A stretch of 64,000 nucleotides of DNA from Polaribacter tangerinus (GCF_038024095.1 NZ_CP150668.1:372001-436000); one strand, 5' to 3'. Counted from the stretch's first letter, positions 1 through 10,376 are shown. Notes: generated by a model from the sequence alone, not told the origin. Numbers and translations are program-made.

Positions 1-242
1 ACATCAAAAAGGTGCAACAAGAGATATTACAAAGTTACTCTAAAATGTTAAAACCAGGAGGAAAAATGGTGTATGCAACCTGTTCTATTCTACCATCCGA
101 AAATCAAAATCAAGTAAAAGAATTCTTAGCTTCTGAAGCAGGTAAAGATTTTACATTTATATCAGACAAAAAAGTTTTGGCGCATCAAAGCGGTTTTGAT
201 GGATTTTATATGGCACTCATAGAAAAAAATAACGCTTCATAA
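1..242 (+). CDS. 16S rRNA m5C methyltransferase (RsmB/NOP family), C-terminal fragment
   Basis: Only the last ~80 codons are in the window; the reading frame is open to the left edge. The segment KMLKPGGKMVYATCS followed by ILPSENQNQV is the conserved C-terminal motif of RsmB/RsmF-type SAM-dependent rRNA cytosine-5 methyltransferases (YxTCSxxxxEN). The SAM-binding core and catalytic cysteines lie upstream and are not visible. The protein should methylate a cytosine of rRNA in the cytoplasm; which one cannot be told from this fragment. The stop codon is one base before the ATG of the secreted nuclease gene, so the two are probably co-transcribed. Confidence 0.85.
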   Translation, partial: IKKVQQEILQSYSKMLKPGGKMVYATCSILPSENQNQVKEFLASEAGKDFTFISDKKVLAHQSGFDGFYMALIEKNNAS

Positions 243-243
243 A

Positions 244-2409
244 ATGAAAAAAATATTTCTTGCTATTTCAGCTATAACATCCTTTTGTAGTTTTTCTCAG
301 CATGAATCTTATTATAATAATGTAAACTTGCAACTTACTGGTTTAGCTTTAAAAAATGAGTTAGCTACAAAAATAACCAGTAGCCATAGTAATTTTTTAA
401 CTTACACACCAGATGTTTGGATTGCTTCAAAAGCTACAGATAAAAATCCGAATAATAATGCTGAAGTTATTCTAATTTACGGTTACGAAAACGGAACTGA
501 TTCCGATTTATCTAATGACAGAGAAAGAGGAATAAACAATAATGGCGGCGCAATATTTAATTGGAATCGAGAACACGTTTTTCCGAAATCTCTTGGAAAT
601 CCAAATCTTGGAAATGTAGGGCCAGGTGCAGATGCACATCACCTAAGACCCGCAGATGCCTCTAGAAATTCTCTGAGAAGTAATAGAAAATTTGGAAGAG
701 GAAGTGGAAATTCTGGCTTATCTACAATTGACTTTTACCCTGGTCTCGATGGTCCAAATACAGCTGCTTGGTATCCTGGAGACGAATGGAAAGGGGATGT
801 TGCAAGAATGATAATGTACATGTATTTACGCTATGGAAATGTTTGTTTACCTTCTAGTGTTGGCATTGGAGACAGTTCGAAAACTCCTGATGATATGATT
901 GATTTGTTCCTAAACTGGAATGTAGAAGACCCAGTTTCTGAATTCGAAAAAGCAAGAAATAATTATCATGAAAACACTAGTAATCCATCGGCTCAAGGTA
1001 ATAGAAATCCGTTTATAGACAATCCGTTTCTTGCTACATTAATATGGGGCGGCGATGGTGCAGAAGATACCTGGGGAATTTACACATCAAAAGACAATGA
1101 AGCTCCTACCACTCCTACAAACGTTACAGTAAATAATATCGATTTTAGTTCGTTCAATATTACTTGGTTGGCAGCCACAGATAATGTGGGTGTAACGGGA
1201 TATGATGTTTTTATAAACAATACGTTAGCCTTAAAAACTACTACAACATCTGCTACCATAAGCAATCTTTCTCCAGGTACCCAATATTCTGTACAAATAC
1301 TTGCAAAAGATTTAGTAAATAATAAGTCTCAAAAAAGTAGCCCTCTAATTACCCAAACACTAAAAGACACAGAAGCACCAACTAAACCAACAAATATAAT
1401 TATCAGAAATATTACAGATACTTCCTTCACTATTACTTGGCAAGCTTCTACAGACAATCATAAGGTAGATTCTTATAGTGTATATATAAATAATGTACTC
1501 TCTAGAAAAGTTACAAATACTAGCTATACTGTAACAAATTTGCAACCGAATACAAATTACAATTGTCAGATTTTAGCAACAGATATGTCTAATAATAATT
1601 CTGAACTATCCCAAACCATTACTACAAAAACAGTGGCTGGTACAAGCGGTGTTGCTACCTCTTTATTTATATCTGAATATGTAGAAGGCTCTGGTAACAA
1701 TAAAGCTATAGAAATCGTAAACCTAACGGGCAAAACAGTAAATCTAAATAGTTATAACTTAAGGCGAAACCCTGGTGGTGGAAATAGTTGGTCAGATGCT
1801 TTTTACCTAAATAGCGGGAACATAAAAAATATTTTACCAAATGATGTTTTTGTGGTTACGCATCCAAACGCAAGTGCCACAAAACTTGTAACTGAATCTG
1901 ACTTACAAACTAATGCCGCAGTAGATAATGGTGCGCCTTTGAGTTTTAATGGTGATGACCCTGTCGGACTTTTTAAAGGAAATAATTTAATTGATATTGT
2001 TGGAGAGTTTAATGCCAATAAAGGAGATTTTGCAAAAAATATTACTTTAAGAAGAAAAAGTAATATAACAGGTCCGACAACAAGTTTTAATTTAGAAAAT
2101 GATTGGGTAACATTTACTACCGACACCTATGATGGTATTGGAAATCATAACTTTTCGTTAAGCAATACTAACAATGAGCTTATAAATTTTAAATACTATC
2201 CAAACCCAGTTAAAGGAAACTTCTTACACATCGACACGAAAGAAACTCTAAATATTGAAATTTACTCTACTATTTACAAACTAGTAAAAAAAGAAACACT
2301 TGATAATAGTAGAAATAGAATCAATATAGAAAACTTATCACCAGGTATTTATCTCTTAAAAGCATTTTCTAATAGAAAACAAACTACAGTAAAGTTCATG
2401 AAACTTTAA
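244..2409 (+). CDS. secreted endonuclease I with FN3, lamin-tail and T9SS sorting domains
   Basis: 721 residues. An N-terminal signal peptide (about 1-18, ending near SFSQ) is followed by an endonuclease I domain (about 20-275). Its hallmarks are FNWNREHVFPKS and DAHHLRPADASRNS, which supply the His/Asn metal-binding catalytic residues of this nuclease family. Two fibronectin type III repeats follow (about 285-375 and 380-470), then a lamin-tail domain (LFISEYVEGSGNNKAIEI, about 478-610) and a C-terminal T9SS type A sorting domain (YYPNPVKGN... ending KFMKL). It should be exported through the Sec and T9SS routes and act outside the cell on DNA or RNA, for example for nutrient scavenging. It starts one base after the upstream stop and is followed by a terminator. 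Confidence 0.9.
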   Translation: MKKIFLAISAITSFCSFSQHESYYNNVNLQLTGLALKNELATKITSSHSNFLTYTPDVWIASKATDKNPNNNAEVILIYGYENGTDSDLSNDRERGINNNGGAIFNWNREHVFPKSLGNPNLGNVGPGADAHHLRPADASRNSLRSNRKFGRGSGNSGLSTIDFYPGLDGPNTAAWYPGDEWKGDVARMIMYMYLRYGNVCLPSSVGIGDSSKTPDDMIDLFLNWNVEDPVSEFEKARNNYHENTSNPSAQGNRNPFIDNPFLATLIWGGDGAEDTWGIYTSKDNEAPTTPTNVTVNNIDFSSFNITWLAATDNVGVTGYDVFINNTLALKTTTTSATISNLSPGTQYSVQILAKDLVNNKSQKSSPLITQTLKDTEAPTKPTNIIIRNITDTSFTITWQASTDNHKVDSYSVYINNVLSRKVTNTSYTVTNLQPNTNYNCQILATDMSNNNSELSQTITTKTVAGTSGVATSLFISEYVEGSGNNKAIEIVNLTGKTVNLNSYNLRRNPGGGNSWSDAFYLNSGNIKNILPNDVFVVTHPNASATKLVTESDLQTNAAVDNGAPLSFNGDDPVGLFKGNNLIDIVGEFNANKGDFAKNITLRRKSNITGPTTSFNLENDWVTFTTDTYDGIGNHNFSLSNTNNELINFKYYPNPVKGNFLHIDTKETLNIEIYSTIYKLVKKETLDNSRNRINIENLSPGIYLLKAFSNRKQTTVKFMKL

Positions 2410-2432
2410 TTAAACAATGTAAATTACACATT

Positions 2433-2465
2433 AAGAAGTGCCTATTAATTGACACTTCTTTTTTT
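2433..2465 (+). terminator. rho-independent terminator after the endonuclease gene
   Basis: AAGAAGTG (2433-2440) pairs perfectly with CACTTCTT (2453-2460) around a 12-base loop, followed by a T run. It lies 24 bases after the nuclease stop and separates it from purL. Confidence 0.75.
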
Positions 2466-2534
2466 GTTTAAAACCTAGTGAACAACTCAACAACATTAGA
2501 AAAAATAATTTATTATAATTAAGTTGAAAAAAAG

Positions 2535-2542
2535 TAAATTTG
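2535..2542 (+). promoter_or_regulatory. -7 box for purL
   Basis: TAAATTTG matches the Bacteroidota -7 consensus TAnnTTTG exactly and lies 31 bases before the purL ATG. No TTG is found at the right distance upstream, so the -33 element is weak or divergent. No PurR site or riboswitch is visible. Confidence 0.5.
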
Positions 2543-2573
2543 CATTTTTACAACAACACACAAACAAATTATA

Positions 2574-5500
2574 ATGATTCATTTCTTTGGCAATGTAAAC
2601 AATAAAGTATTTGCGGTTCAAACTTCAAAAACCATAAATGCTTCTAGTATTTCTAAATTATCTTGGCTATTTGGTGCACAACCAAAAATTGACACAACCA
2701 GCATAGATGGCTTTTTTGTAGGACCAAGAGCAGCTATGATTACTCCTTGGAGTACAAATGCCGTAGAAATTACCCAAAATATGGGGATTAAAGATATTAT
2801 AAGAATTGAAGAATTTGAGGCTGTATCAGAACACTTTACCGACTTCGACCCTATGATTTCAGAAAAATACAATGGTCTTCATCAAACGTCTTTTAAAATA
2901 AACACTACACCTGCAGCCATTATAGAAATTGAAGATATTGACGCATACAACCAAAAAGAAGGTCTTTCTCTTAGCGATGAAGAAGTTTTGTACCTAGAAA
3001 ATGTATCAAAAAAAATAGGAAGAAAACTTACTGATTCTGAAGTATTTGGTTTTAGTCAAGTAAATTCAGAACATTGTAGACATAAAATATTTAACGGTAC
3101 TTTTGTGATTGATGGAGAAGAACAACCAACTTCTTTATTTAAAATGATTAAAGAAACTGCTAAAGAAAACCCGAATAGCATAGTTTCTGCATACAAAGAC
3201 AACGTTGCGTTTATTAAAGGACCTAAAGTAACGCAATTTGCACCAAAATCTGCAGACAAACCAGATTTTTATGAAACAAAAGACTTTGAGTCTGTAATTT
3301 CTTTAAAAGCAGAAACACACAATTTTCCAACAACTGTTGAGCCTTTTAACGGAGCTGCTACGGGTTCTGGAGGCGAAATTAGAGATAGGCTTGCTGGCGG
3401 AAAAGGTTCTTTGCCATTAGCAGGTACAGCTGTATATATGACCTCTTATTCTCGTTTAGAAGAAAATAGATTTTGGGAACAAAAATTTAAAGAAAGAGAT
3501 TGGCTATATCAAACACCAATGGATATTTTGATAAAAGCTTCTAATGGTGCTTCTGATTTTGGTAACAAATTTGGGCAACCACTAATTGCTGGTTCTGTAT
3601 TAACTTTTGAACATGAAGAAAATGCTTCTTCTAGTATTGCAAAACCAAGAAAATTGGGCTTTGATAAAGTAATAATGCAAGCTGGTGGTATCGGGTACGG
3701 AAAAGCTTCACAAGCTTTAAAAGAAACTCCTAAAGAAGGTGATAAAATTGTAATTTTAGGTGGTGAAAATTATAAAATAGGGATGGGTGGTGCTGCAGTT
3801 TCTTCTGCAGATACTGGAGAATTTGAATCAGGTATAGAGTTAAATGCTGTGCAACGTTCTAATCCTGAAATGCAAAAGCGTGCAGCAAATGCTGTACGAG
3901 GAATGGTAGAAAGTGATGAAAACTTTATTGTTTCTATTCACGACCATGGTGCCGGAGGGCATTTAAATTGCTTGTCGGAATTAGTAGAAGATACTGGTGG
4001 TAATATAGATTTAGAAAAGCTACCTGTTGGAGATCCAACCCTTTCTGCTAAAGAAATTATTGGAAACGAGTCTCAAGAACGAATGGGACTTGTAATTGCA
4101 GAAAAACACTTAGAAACTTTAGAAAAAATTGCTGCTAGAGAAAGATCTCCCATGTATACCGTAGGTAATGTTACTGGAGACCACCGTTTTACCTTCGAAT
4201 CTAAAAAATCAGGAGAAAAGCCAATGGATTTGGCGTTAGAAGATATGTTTGGCTCATCTCCAAAAACAATTCTTAACGATAACAACATCAACAGAAATTA
4301 TAAAAACCCTCGTTATAAAACAAAAAACTTAGAGATATATCTAAAACAAGTTTTACAACTAGAAGCCGTTGCTTGTAAAGATTGGCTTACTAATAAAGTA
4401 GATAGATGTGTTGGCGGTAAAGTTGCCAAACAGCAATGTGTTGGTAGCTTACAAATTCCGCTAAACAATGTTGGCGTAATGGCATTAGATTATAATGGTA
4501 AAGAAGGAATTGCAACTGCTATTGGTCACGCTCCTATTGCAGGATTAATAGCATCTGAAGCTGGTAGTAGAAATTCAATAACAGAGGCGTTAACAAATAT
4601 TGTTTGGGCACCATTAAAAGAAAATTTAAAATCGGTTTCATTATCTGCAAATTGGATGTGGCCTTGTAAAAATGAAGGTGAAGATGCTCGTTTGTACAAA
4701 GCAGTAAAAGCTGTTTCAGAATTTTCTATAGCGTTAGGAATAAACGTTCCTACAGGAAAGGATTCTTTGTCTATGAAGCAAAAATATCCAGATGGAGAGG
4801 TGCTTTCTCCAGGAACTGTTATTATATCTGCCGCTGCAAACTGTAATGAAGTTTCCAAAGTAGTAGAACCAGTATTACAAGTAAATGGTGGAAATATTTA
4901 CTACATAAACATCTCTCAAGATGAATATAAATTAGGAGGTAGCTCATTTAACCAAACTCTAAATGCCGTTGGTAACGAAGCTCCAGATGTTACAAACCCA
5001 TTGTATGTAAAAAACACTTTTAATACCATACAAAAACTTATCAAAGCAGAAAAAATAAAAGCTGGTCATGATGTAGCTTCTGGTGGTTTAATTACCACTC
5101 TTTTAGAAATGTGCTTTGCAGAAATTAACTTAGGTGCCAATTTTGACCTATCAGCATTAAATGAAGAAGATAGCATAAAAGTTTTATTTTCTGAAAATGC
5201 AGGTATTGTTTTTCAAGCAGACGATTCGGTAGAGCAAGTTTTGGAAGAAGCAGGAATAGCCGCTTTTAAAATTGGTAATGCAAATAATAAGGGTGTTGTT
5301 ACAATTAAAAATAATGATGATACTTTTTCTTTTAATGTTGAAGAATTAAGAGACGTTTGGTACAAAACATCTTACCTATTAGACACTAAACAAACTGCAA
5401 ACGGCTTGGCTAAAACAAGATACGAAAACTACAAAAAACAACCTTTAAAGTATCGTTTTCCAGAACATTTTACTGGAAAATTACCTGTTATAGAAAGTAC

Positions 5501-6257
5501 AAATACTCGTCCGAAGGCTGCCATTTTAAGAGAAAAAGGTTCAAATTCTGAACGAGAAATGGCAAATGCTATGTATTTGGCAGGGTTTGATGTAAAAGAT
5601 GTACACATGACCGATTTAATTTCTGGTAGAGAAACTCTAGAAGATATTCAGTTTATTGGTGCTGTTGGAGGGTTTTCAAATTCTGATGTTTTAGGCTCTG
5701 CAAAAGGCTGGGCTGGTGCTTTCTTATATAATGAAAAAGCTAAAAAAGCGCTCACAAATTTCTTTAAAAGAGAAGACACTCTATCTGTAGGTATTTGTAA
5801 TGGTGCACAATTATGGATGGAATTAGAGCTTATAAATCCTGATCATAAAACACATGGTAAGTTAGTTCACAACGACTCCAAAAAGCACGAAAGCTCATTT
5901 ACCTCTGTTAAAATACAAGAAAATAATTCGGTAATGCTATCTAGTTTAGCTGGCTCGGAATTAGGTGTTTGGATTTCTCATGGTGAAGGAAAGTTTAATT
6001 TACCAGAGGCAGAAGAAAACTATCATATTGTTGCTAAATACGGTTATGAAGGATACCCAAATAATCCTAATGGATCTAGTTTTAACACTGCAATGATGTC
6101 TGACAAAACTGGTAGGCACCTCGTAACTATGCCACATATAGAGCGCTCTATTTTTCAATGGAATTGGGCTAACTACCCTGCCGGAAGAAAAGATGAAGTA
6201 TCGCCTTGGATAGAGGCATTTAGTAATGCTAAAAATTGGATTTTAAATAAAAAATAA
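2574..6257 (+). CDS. purL: phosphoribosylformylglycinamidine synthase (single-chain, large type)
   Basis: 1227 residues, the size of the fused PurL of proteobacteria and Bacteroidota, in which the synthetase and glutaminase are one chain. It makes FGAM from FGAR, glutamine and ATP in purine biosynthesis. Visible signatures are the N-terminal FGFSQVNSEHCRHK motif (about 160-173), the ATP/FGAR-binding AETHNFPTTVEPFNGAATGSGG region (given here as AETHNFPT and GAATGSGGEIRDR), and a C-terminal class I glutaminase domain with nucleophile Cys in GICNGAQ (about residue 1075) and the His-Glu pair in PHIERSIFQWNW (about 1187). It stands alone between a terminator and a regulator gene and has its own -7 box. 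Confidence 0.97.
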   Translation: MIHFFGNVNNKVFAVQTSKTINASSISKLSWLFGAQPKIDTTSIDGFFVGPRAAMITPWSTNAVEITQNMGIKDIIRIEEFEAVSEHFTDFDPMISEKYNGLHQTSFKINTTPAAIIEIEDIDAYNQKEGLSLSDEEVLYLENVSKKIGRKLTDSEVFGFSQVNSEHCRHKIFNGTFVIDGEEQPTSLFKMIKETAKENPNSIVSAYKDNVAFIKGPKVTQFAPKSADKPDFYETKDFESVISLKAETHNFPTTVEPFNGAATGSGGEIRDRLAGGKGSLPLAGTAVYMTSYSRLEENRFWEQKFKERDWLYQTPMDILIKASNGASDFGNKFGQPLIAGSVLTFEHEENASSSIAKPRKLGFDKVIMQAGGIGYGKASQALKETPKEGDKIVILGGENYKIGMGGAAVSSADTGEFESGIELNAVQRSNPEMQKRAANAVRGMVESDENFIVSIHDHGAGGHLNCLSELVEDTGGNIDLEKLPVGDPTLSAKEIIGNESQERMGLVIAEKHLETLEKIAARERSPMYTVGNVTGDHRFTFESKKSGEKPMDLALEDMFGSSPKTILNDNNINRNYKNPRYKTKNLEIYLKQVLQLEAVACKDWLTNKVDRCVGGKVAKQQCVGSLQIPLNNVGVMALDYNGKEGIATAIGHAPIAGLIASEAGSRNSITEALTNIVWAPLKENLKSVSLSANWMWPCKNEGEDARLYKAVKAVSEFSIALGINVPTGKDSLSMKQKYPDGEVLSPGTVIISAAANCNEVSKVVEPVLQVNGGNIYYINISQDEYKLGGSSFNQTLNAVGNEAPDVTNPLYVKNTFNTIQKLIKAEKIKAGHDVASGGLITTLLEMCFAEINLGANFDLSALNEEDSIKVLFSENAGIVFQADDSVEQVLEEAGIAAFKIGNANNKGVVTIKNNDDTFSFNVEELRDVWYKTSYLLDTKQTANGLAKTRYENYKKQPLKYRFPEHFTGKLPVIESTNTRPKAAILREKGSNSEREMANAMYLAGFDVKDVHMTDLISGRETLEDIQFIGAVGGFSNSDVLGSAKGWAGAFLYNEKAKKALTNFFKREDTLSVGICNGAQLWMELELINPDHKTHGKLVHNDSKKHESSFTSVKIQENNSVMLSSLAGSELGVWISHGEGKFNLPEAEENYHIVAKYGYEGYPNNPNGSSFNTAMMSDKTGRHLVTMPHIERSIFQWNWANYPAGRKDEVSPWIEAFSNAKNWILNKK

Positions 6258-6300
6258 ATACTTCCCTTTTTTTTCATAAATTGGAATTTTATTTTTTCTA

Positions 6301-7110
6301 ATGATAGATTTAAAATATTACAATACAGGATCAGCGGCTAATTTAGTCGAAGAATTTTATAGTGTTTCATACGCTAAAGAAATTGTACCCATAAAAACCG
6401 GAATTATTCCGATGGGTTTTTCTGGCTTGTCTTTTATATACTCAGATAATCAATATTCAATTCAACAAAAAAATAAACAAATTTTAAAAGGGTTAACTCT
6501 TACCGGACAATTTAACAAGTCTTACTTAATGTGTGTAGACACTGAAGGCTATACCTGCGGCATTAGTTTTAAACCTACAGCACTTTATAAAATAACTAAA
6601 CTAAACCTTTCTAAGTACAAGAATAAACATGTAGACTTTAGTAGCATAAATAGCAAACTATCTAAACAGTTTGAAGACATATTTTTGCGTTACAAATCAG
6701 ATCCTGTAAATCTTTTTAAACAAATAGAATTATTACTTAGCTCTATCTCCCTTTTTAAAACTAAAAGTACCATCATAATTGATAAAGTGATCCAAGAAAT
6801 TCATAAAAAAGAAGGATTACTATCTGTATTAGATATTTTAGAAAAAGTTCCTTTCGGACAAAAAACTTTGGAAACAAAGTTTAAAACTATGATAGGTTTA
6901 ACACCTGGAAAATATATAAAGTTGCAACGCTTTTTAAATTTGATGAGAAAATTTGAAAAAGAGCAAATAGATTTAAAGGACCTTATATATATGTATGATT
7001 ATTATGATGAATCACACTTTTCTAAAGACTTTAAACTTTTTACTGATAAAACTTTTAAAAAATATTTTAATGAAGAGTACTCTCTTATAAAAAAAGCATT
7101 GAAAAAATAA
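6301..7110 (+). CDS. AraC-family transcriptional regulator
   Basis: 269 residues. The C-terminal ~100 residues (about 165-265) form an AraC-type double helix-turn-helix: LSVLDILEKVPFGQKTLETK, then IGLTPGKYIKLQRFLNLM and the second helix region YYDESHFSKDFKLFTDKTF. The N-terminal half (about 1-150) resembles no ligand-binding domain I can name, but the layout (DUF6597-like N-terminal sensor followed by an AraC domain) is common in flavobacteria. The gene starts 43 bases after purL. The spacing leaves co-transcription or an independent weak promoter open. Its target is unknown; the acyl-CoA synthetase just downstream is the nearest candidate. Confidence 0.85.
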   Translation: MIDLKYYNTGSAANLVEEFYSVSYAKEIVPIKTGIIPMGFSGLSFIYSDNQYSIQQKNKQILKGLTLTGQFNKSYLMCVDTEGYTCGISFKPTALYKITKLNLSKYKNKHVDFSSINSKLSKQFEDIFLRYKSDPVNLFKQIELLLSSISLFKTKSTIIIDKVIQEIHKKEGLLSVLDILEKVPFGQKTLETKFKTMIGLTPGKYIKLQRFLNLMRKFEKEQIDLKDLIYMYDYYDESHFSKDFKLFTDKTFKKYFNEEYSLIKKALKK

Positions 7111-7217
7111 GGAACTCCGATAATTATAATTATAAAATTTTAAAATAATAATAGTAATCTGACATGTTTTTAGTTTAAATTAACAATTCATTAATTTTTT
7201 TGACATTATATTAGTGT

Positions 7218-7247
7218 TTGTGAAATAGTTGTAAAATGATTACTTTG
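7218..7247 (+). promoter_or_regulatory. promoter of the acyl-CoA synthetase gene
   Basis: TTG (7218-7220), a 19-base spacer and TTACTTTG (7240-7247) match the Bacteroidota promoter with one mismatch in the -7 box (TAnnTTTG). It lies 20 bases before the ATG at 7268. The 157-base gap after the AraC gene contains nothing else I recognise. Confidence 0.6.
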
Positions 7248-7267
7248 CAACTACAAATTTTTAAGAT

Positions 7268-9040
7268 ATGTCCATAGAAATAAAAAGATTATTTGACTTT
7301 CCCTATTACCAACTAGAAACCTACAATTTAGAAAAAGCATTTACCTCTAAATACAAAAATAGGTGGCAAAGCACTTCTACTAAAGAATACATAGAAAAGG
7401 CAAATAAAATATCTCGTGGTTTATTAAAACTTGGAGTTCAACCAAATGATAAAATAGCTATTATTTCATCTACCAATAGAACAGAATGGAATATTTGCGA
7501 CATTGGTGTATTGCAAACAGGTGCTCAAAACGTGCCTATCTATCCAACAATTTGTAAAGAAGATTATGAATATGTAATCAATCACTCAGAGGCTATTTAT
7601 TGTTTTGTTTCAGATCAGGAGGTGCTAGATAAAATCAATAAAATTAAAGGAAATACTAAAATAAAAGAAGTTTTTACTTTTGATGAAATAGCGGGAGAAA
7701 AATCGTGGGAGGAAATCTTAAAATTGGGCGAAGATACTTCTAATCAGCAAGAATTAGACGATAGAAAAAAAGCTGTTTTACCAGAAGATCTAGCAACCCT
7801 AATATATACTTCAGGCACAACTGGTAAACCCAAAGGCGTTATGCTTTCACATAAAAACATTGTAAGTAATGTTTTAGCCTCTAAAGAACGCGTACCACTA
7901 GAATATGGTAAAGACAAAGGTTTAAGTTTTTTACCTGTGTGTCATATCTTTGAAAGAATGATTTTATACCTCTATCAATACTGTGGCGTTTCAGTATATT
8001 TTGCAGAGTCACTAGAGAAACTTTCAGAAAATGCACAAGAAATTAAGCCGAATGTTATGACTGCAGTTCCGCGCCTATATGAAAAGATTTACGATAAAAT
8101 TATTTTAAAAGGTGAAACTTTATCTGGTATAAAAAAAGGATTATTCTTTTGGGCAGTTAATTTAGGTCTTCAATATAAGCCAGACGGAGAAAATGGTTGG
8201 CTTTATGAAAAAAAATTAGGTATAGCTAGAAAACTTATTTTTTCTAAATGGCAGGCAGCTCTTGGAGGCGAACTAAAACTGATGGTTTCGGGAAGTGCTG
8301 CTTTACAACCAAGACTAACAAAAGTTTTTACTGCTGCAGGAATGCCAATTATGGAAGGATATGGTTTAACAGAAACATCACCAGTAGTAACAGTAAACGA
8401 TCAAAGAAATAATGGTTTTAAAGTAGGTACTGTTGGTAAGGTTATTAAAGATGTAGAGGTAAAAATTGCCGAAAATGGAGAAATTCTTGTAAAAGGGCCA
8501 AATGTAATGATGGGCTATTACAAAGATTCAGAAAAAACAGCACAAGTTTTAAAAGATGGCTATTTCTACACCGGTGATAAAGGAGAAATTGACAATGATG
8601 GTTTTCTAAAAATAACAGGTAGAACAAAAGAAATGTTTAAGACCTCTGGAGGCAAATACGTGGTACCTCCATTATTGGAAGGAGACTTAAAACAATCTTT
8701 ATTCATAGAACAAGTTATGGTTGTTGGAGAAGGTGAAAAAATGCCAGCTGCAATAATTCAACCTAATTTCGATTTTATTAGGGATTGGATTGATAAAAAA
8801 GAGTTAAAAATAGGCAAATCAAATACTGAAATTGCAAATTCTGAGATAGTTAAAGACAGAATTCAAAAAGAAGTTACCAAATGCAATACTCATTTTGGTA
8901 AGTGGGAGCAAATAAAACGTTTTGAACTTACAGATGATGTTTGGTCTATAGACGGTGGACATTTAACACCTACTATGAAAATGAAAAGAGAAATTATTAA
9001 AGAAATTTATAAAGATCTTTACTCTAAAATTTATGAATAA
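7268..9040 (+). CDS. long-chain fatty acid--CoA ligase (AMP-forming)
   Basis: 590 residues. It activates fatty acids to acyl-CoA at the inner face of the membrane. The AMP-binding P-loop LIYTSGTTGKPKGVMLSHKN is at about 178-197. The adenylate motif MEGYGLTETSPVV and the hinge YFYTGDKGEIDNDGFLKITGR follow, with KTSGGKYVVPP near the C-terminal domain. Length and motifs fit the FadD15-like class of long-chain ligases common in Bacteroidota. It is a single-gene unit with its own promoter upstream and a bidirectional terminator shared with sucC downstream. Confidence 0.93.
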   Translation: MSIEIKRLFDFPYYQLETYNLEKAFTSKYKNRWQSTSTKEYIEKANKISRGLLKLGVQPNDKIAIISSTNRTEWNICDIGVLQTGAQNVPIYPTICKEDYEYVINHSEAIYCFVSDQEVLDKINKIKGNTKIKEVFTFDEIAGEKSWEEILKLGEDTSNQQELDDRKKAVLPEDLATLIYTSGTTGKPKGVMLSHKNIVSNVLASKERVPLEYGKDKGLSFLPVCHIFERMILYLYQYCGVSVYFAESLEKLSENAQEIKPNVMTAVPRLYEKIYDKIILKGETLSGIKKGLFFWAVNLGLQYKPDGENGWLYEKKLGIARKLIFSKWQAALGGELKLMVSGSAALQPRLTKVFTAAGMPIMEGYGLTETSPVVTVNDQRNNGFKVGTVGKVIKDVEVKIAENGEILVKGPNVMMGYYKDSEKTAQVLKDGYFYTGDKGEIDNDGFLKITGRTKEMFKTSGGKYVVPPLLEGDLKQSLFIEQVMVVGEGEKMPAAIIQPNFDFIRDWIDKKELKIGKSNTEIANSEIVKDRIQKEVTKCNTHFGKWEQIKRFELTDDVWSIDGGHLTPTMKMKREIIKEIYKDLYSKIYE

Positions 9041-9090
9041 TAACTGCTAATATTTTATAATTTGTAGTAAAAATTCACAATAATATCAAC

Positions 9091-9130
9091 AAAAAAAAAG
9101 CCTTGCACAGTTAGTGCAAGGCTTTTTATT
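9091..9130. terminator. bidirectional terminator between the acyl-CoA ligase and sucC
   Basis: GCCTTGCAC (9100-9108) and GTGCAAGGC (9114-9122) form a perfect 9-bp stem with loop AGTTA. An A run on the left and a T run on the right let it work for both converging genes. Confidence 0.9.
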
Positions 9131-9153
9131 ATATAAGTAAACTAAGTTTGTAA

Positions 9154-10353
9154 TTAAGATACTTGAAGTACTTCTTGTACTTTATCTGCAGCTTCCTGAA
9201 ATTCTGTTGCAGAAATTATTTTCATACCAGAATTATCTATTAACTCTTTGGCTTCTTTAGCATTTGTTCCTTGTAATCTACAAATAATAGGAACTGTAAT
9301 TTTATCACCCATATTCTTGTACGCATCTACTACTCCCTGCGCTACTCTATCGCAACGTACAATACCACCAAAAATATTTACTAAAATTGCTTTTACAGCT
9401 GGGTCTTTTAAAATAATTCCAAATGCTGTTTCAACTCTTGCAGCATCTGCCGTACCACCAACGTCTAAAAAGTTTGCAGGTTCACCACCAGATTCTTTAA
9501 TTAAATCCATAGTTCCCATGGCTAAACCAGCTCCATTTACCATACAACCAACATTACCATCTAAATCTACATAATTTAAACCTGCTGCTTTTGCTTCAAC
9601 TTCAATAGGATTTTCTTCTCGTAAATCTCTCATAGCAGCATAATCTTTATGTCTGTATAATGCATTTTCATCAAGAGACACCTTAGCATCTACTGCCATA
9701 ATTTTAGCATCTGAAGTTTTCAAAACTGGATTTATCTCAAACATTGCTGAATCTGACTTTATATAAGCAGTGTATAAAGCAGTAACAAACTTTGTCATTT
9801 CTTTAAAAGCCGTTCCCGATAATCCTAAATTAAAGGCTACTTTTCTTGCTTGAAAAGGCATAATTCCTAATAAAGGATCTATTTCTTCCGTAAAAATTAA
9901 ATGCGGAGTTTCTTCTGCAACAGTTTCTATATCCATACCGCCTTCTGTAGAATACATAATCATATTTTTACCAGTTGCTCTATTGAGCAAAACCGAAATA
10001 TAGTATTCATCTGGCTCTTCATCACCAGGATAATAAACATCTTCACAAATTAAAACCTGATTTACCAATTTACCTTCAGCAGATGTTTGTGGTGTAACCA
10101 ACATCATTCCTAAAATATCATTAGAAATAGTTTTTACTTCGTCTAAGTTTTTAGCAAGCTTTACACCTCCACCTTTTCCACGACCACCGGCATGCACCTG
10201 AGCTTTAACAACATACCAACCTGTACCGGTTTCTTCTGTTAATTTTTTTGCCGCAGTTACCGCTTCTTCGGGCGTACTTGCTACAATTCCTCTCTGAATT
10301 CTAACTCCAAAACTATTTAATATTTCTTTTCCTTGATATTCGTGTAAGTTCAT
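9154..10353 (-). CDS. sucC: succinyl-CoA ligase (ADP-forming), beta subunit
   Basis: From the ATG at 10353 the protein is 399 residues and begins MNLHEYQGKEIL, the conserved SucC start. The frame extends upstream to a GTG at 10377, but that GTG lies inside the -7 box, so 10353 is preferred. An ATP-grasp fold occupies about 1-230 (VVKAQVHAGGRGKGGGVKLA near 45-65). The C-terminal CoA-ligase domain contains FLDVGGTADAARVETAF and NIFGGIVRCDRVAQGVVDA. It catalyses the substrate-level phosphorylation step of the TCA cycle together with SucD, which is not in the window. Confidence 0.96.
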   Translation of the reverse strand: MNLHEYQGKEILNSFGVRIQRGIVASTPEEAVTAAKKLTEETGTGWYVVKAQVHAGGRGKGGGVKLAKNLDEVKTISNDILGMMLVTPQTSAEGKLVNQVLICEDVYYPGDEEPDEYYISVLLNRATGKNMIMYSTEGGMDIETVAEETPHLIFTEEIDPLLGIMPFQARKVAFNLGLSGTAFKEMTKFVTALYTAYIKSDSAMFEINPVLKTSDAKIMAVDAKVSLDENALYRHKDYAAMRDLREENPIEVEAKAAGLNYVDLDGNVGCMVNGAGLAMGTMDLIKESGGEPANFLDVGGTADAARVETAFGIILKDPAVKAILVNIFGGIVRCDRVAQGVVDAYKNMGDKITVPIICRLQGTNAKEAKELIDNSGMKIISATEFQEAADKVQEVLQVS

Positions 10354-10376
10354 TCTATAAATGTTTAAAACGTCCA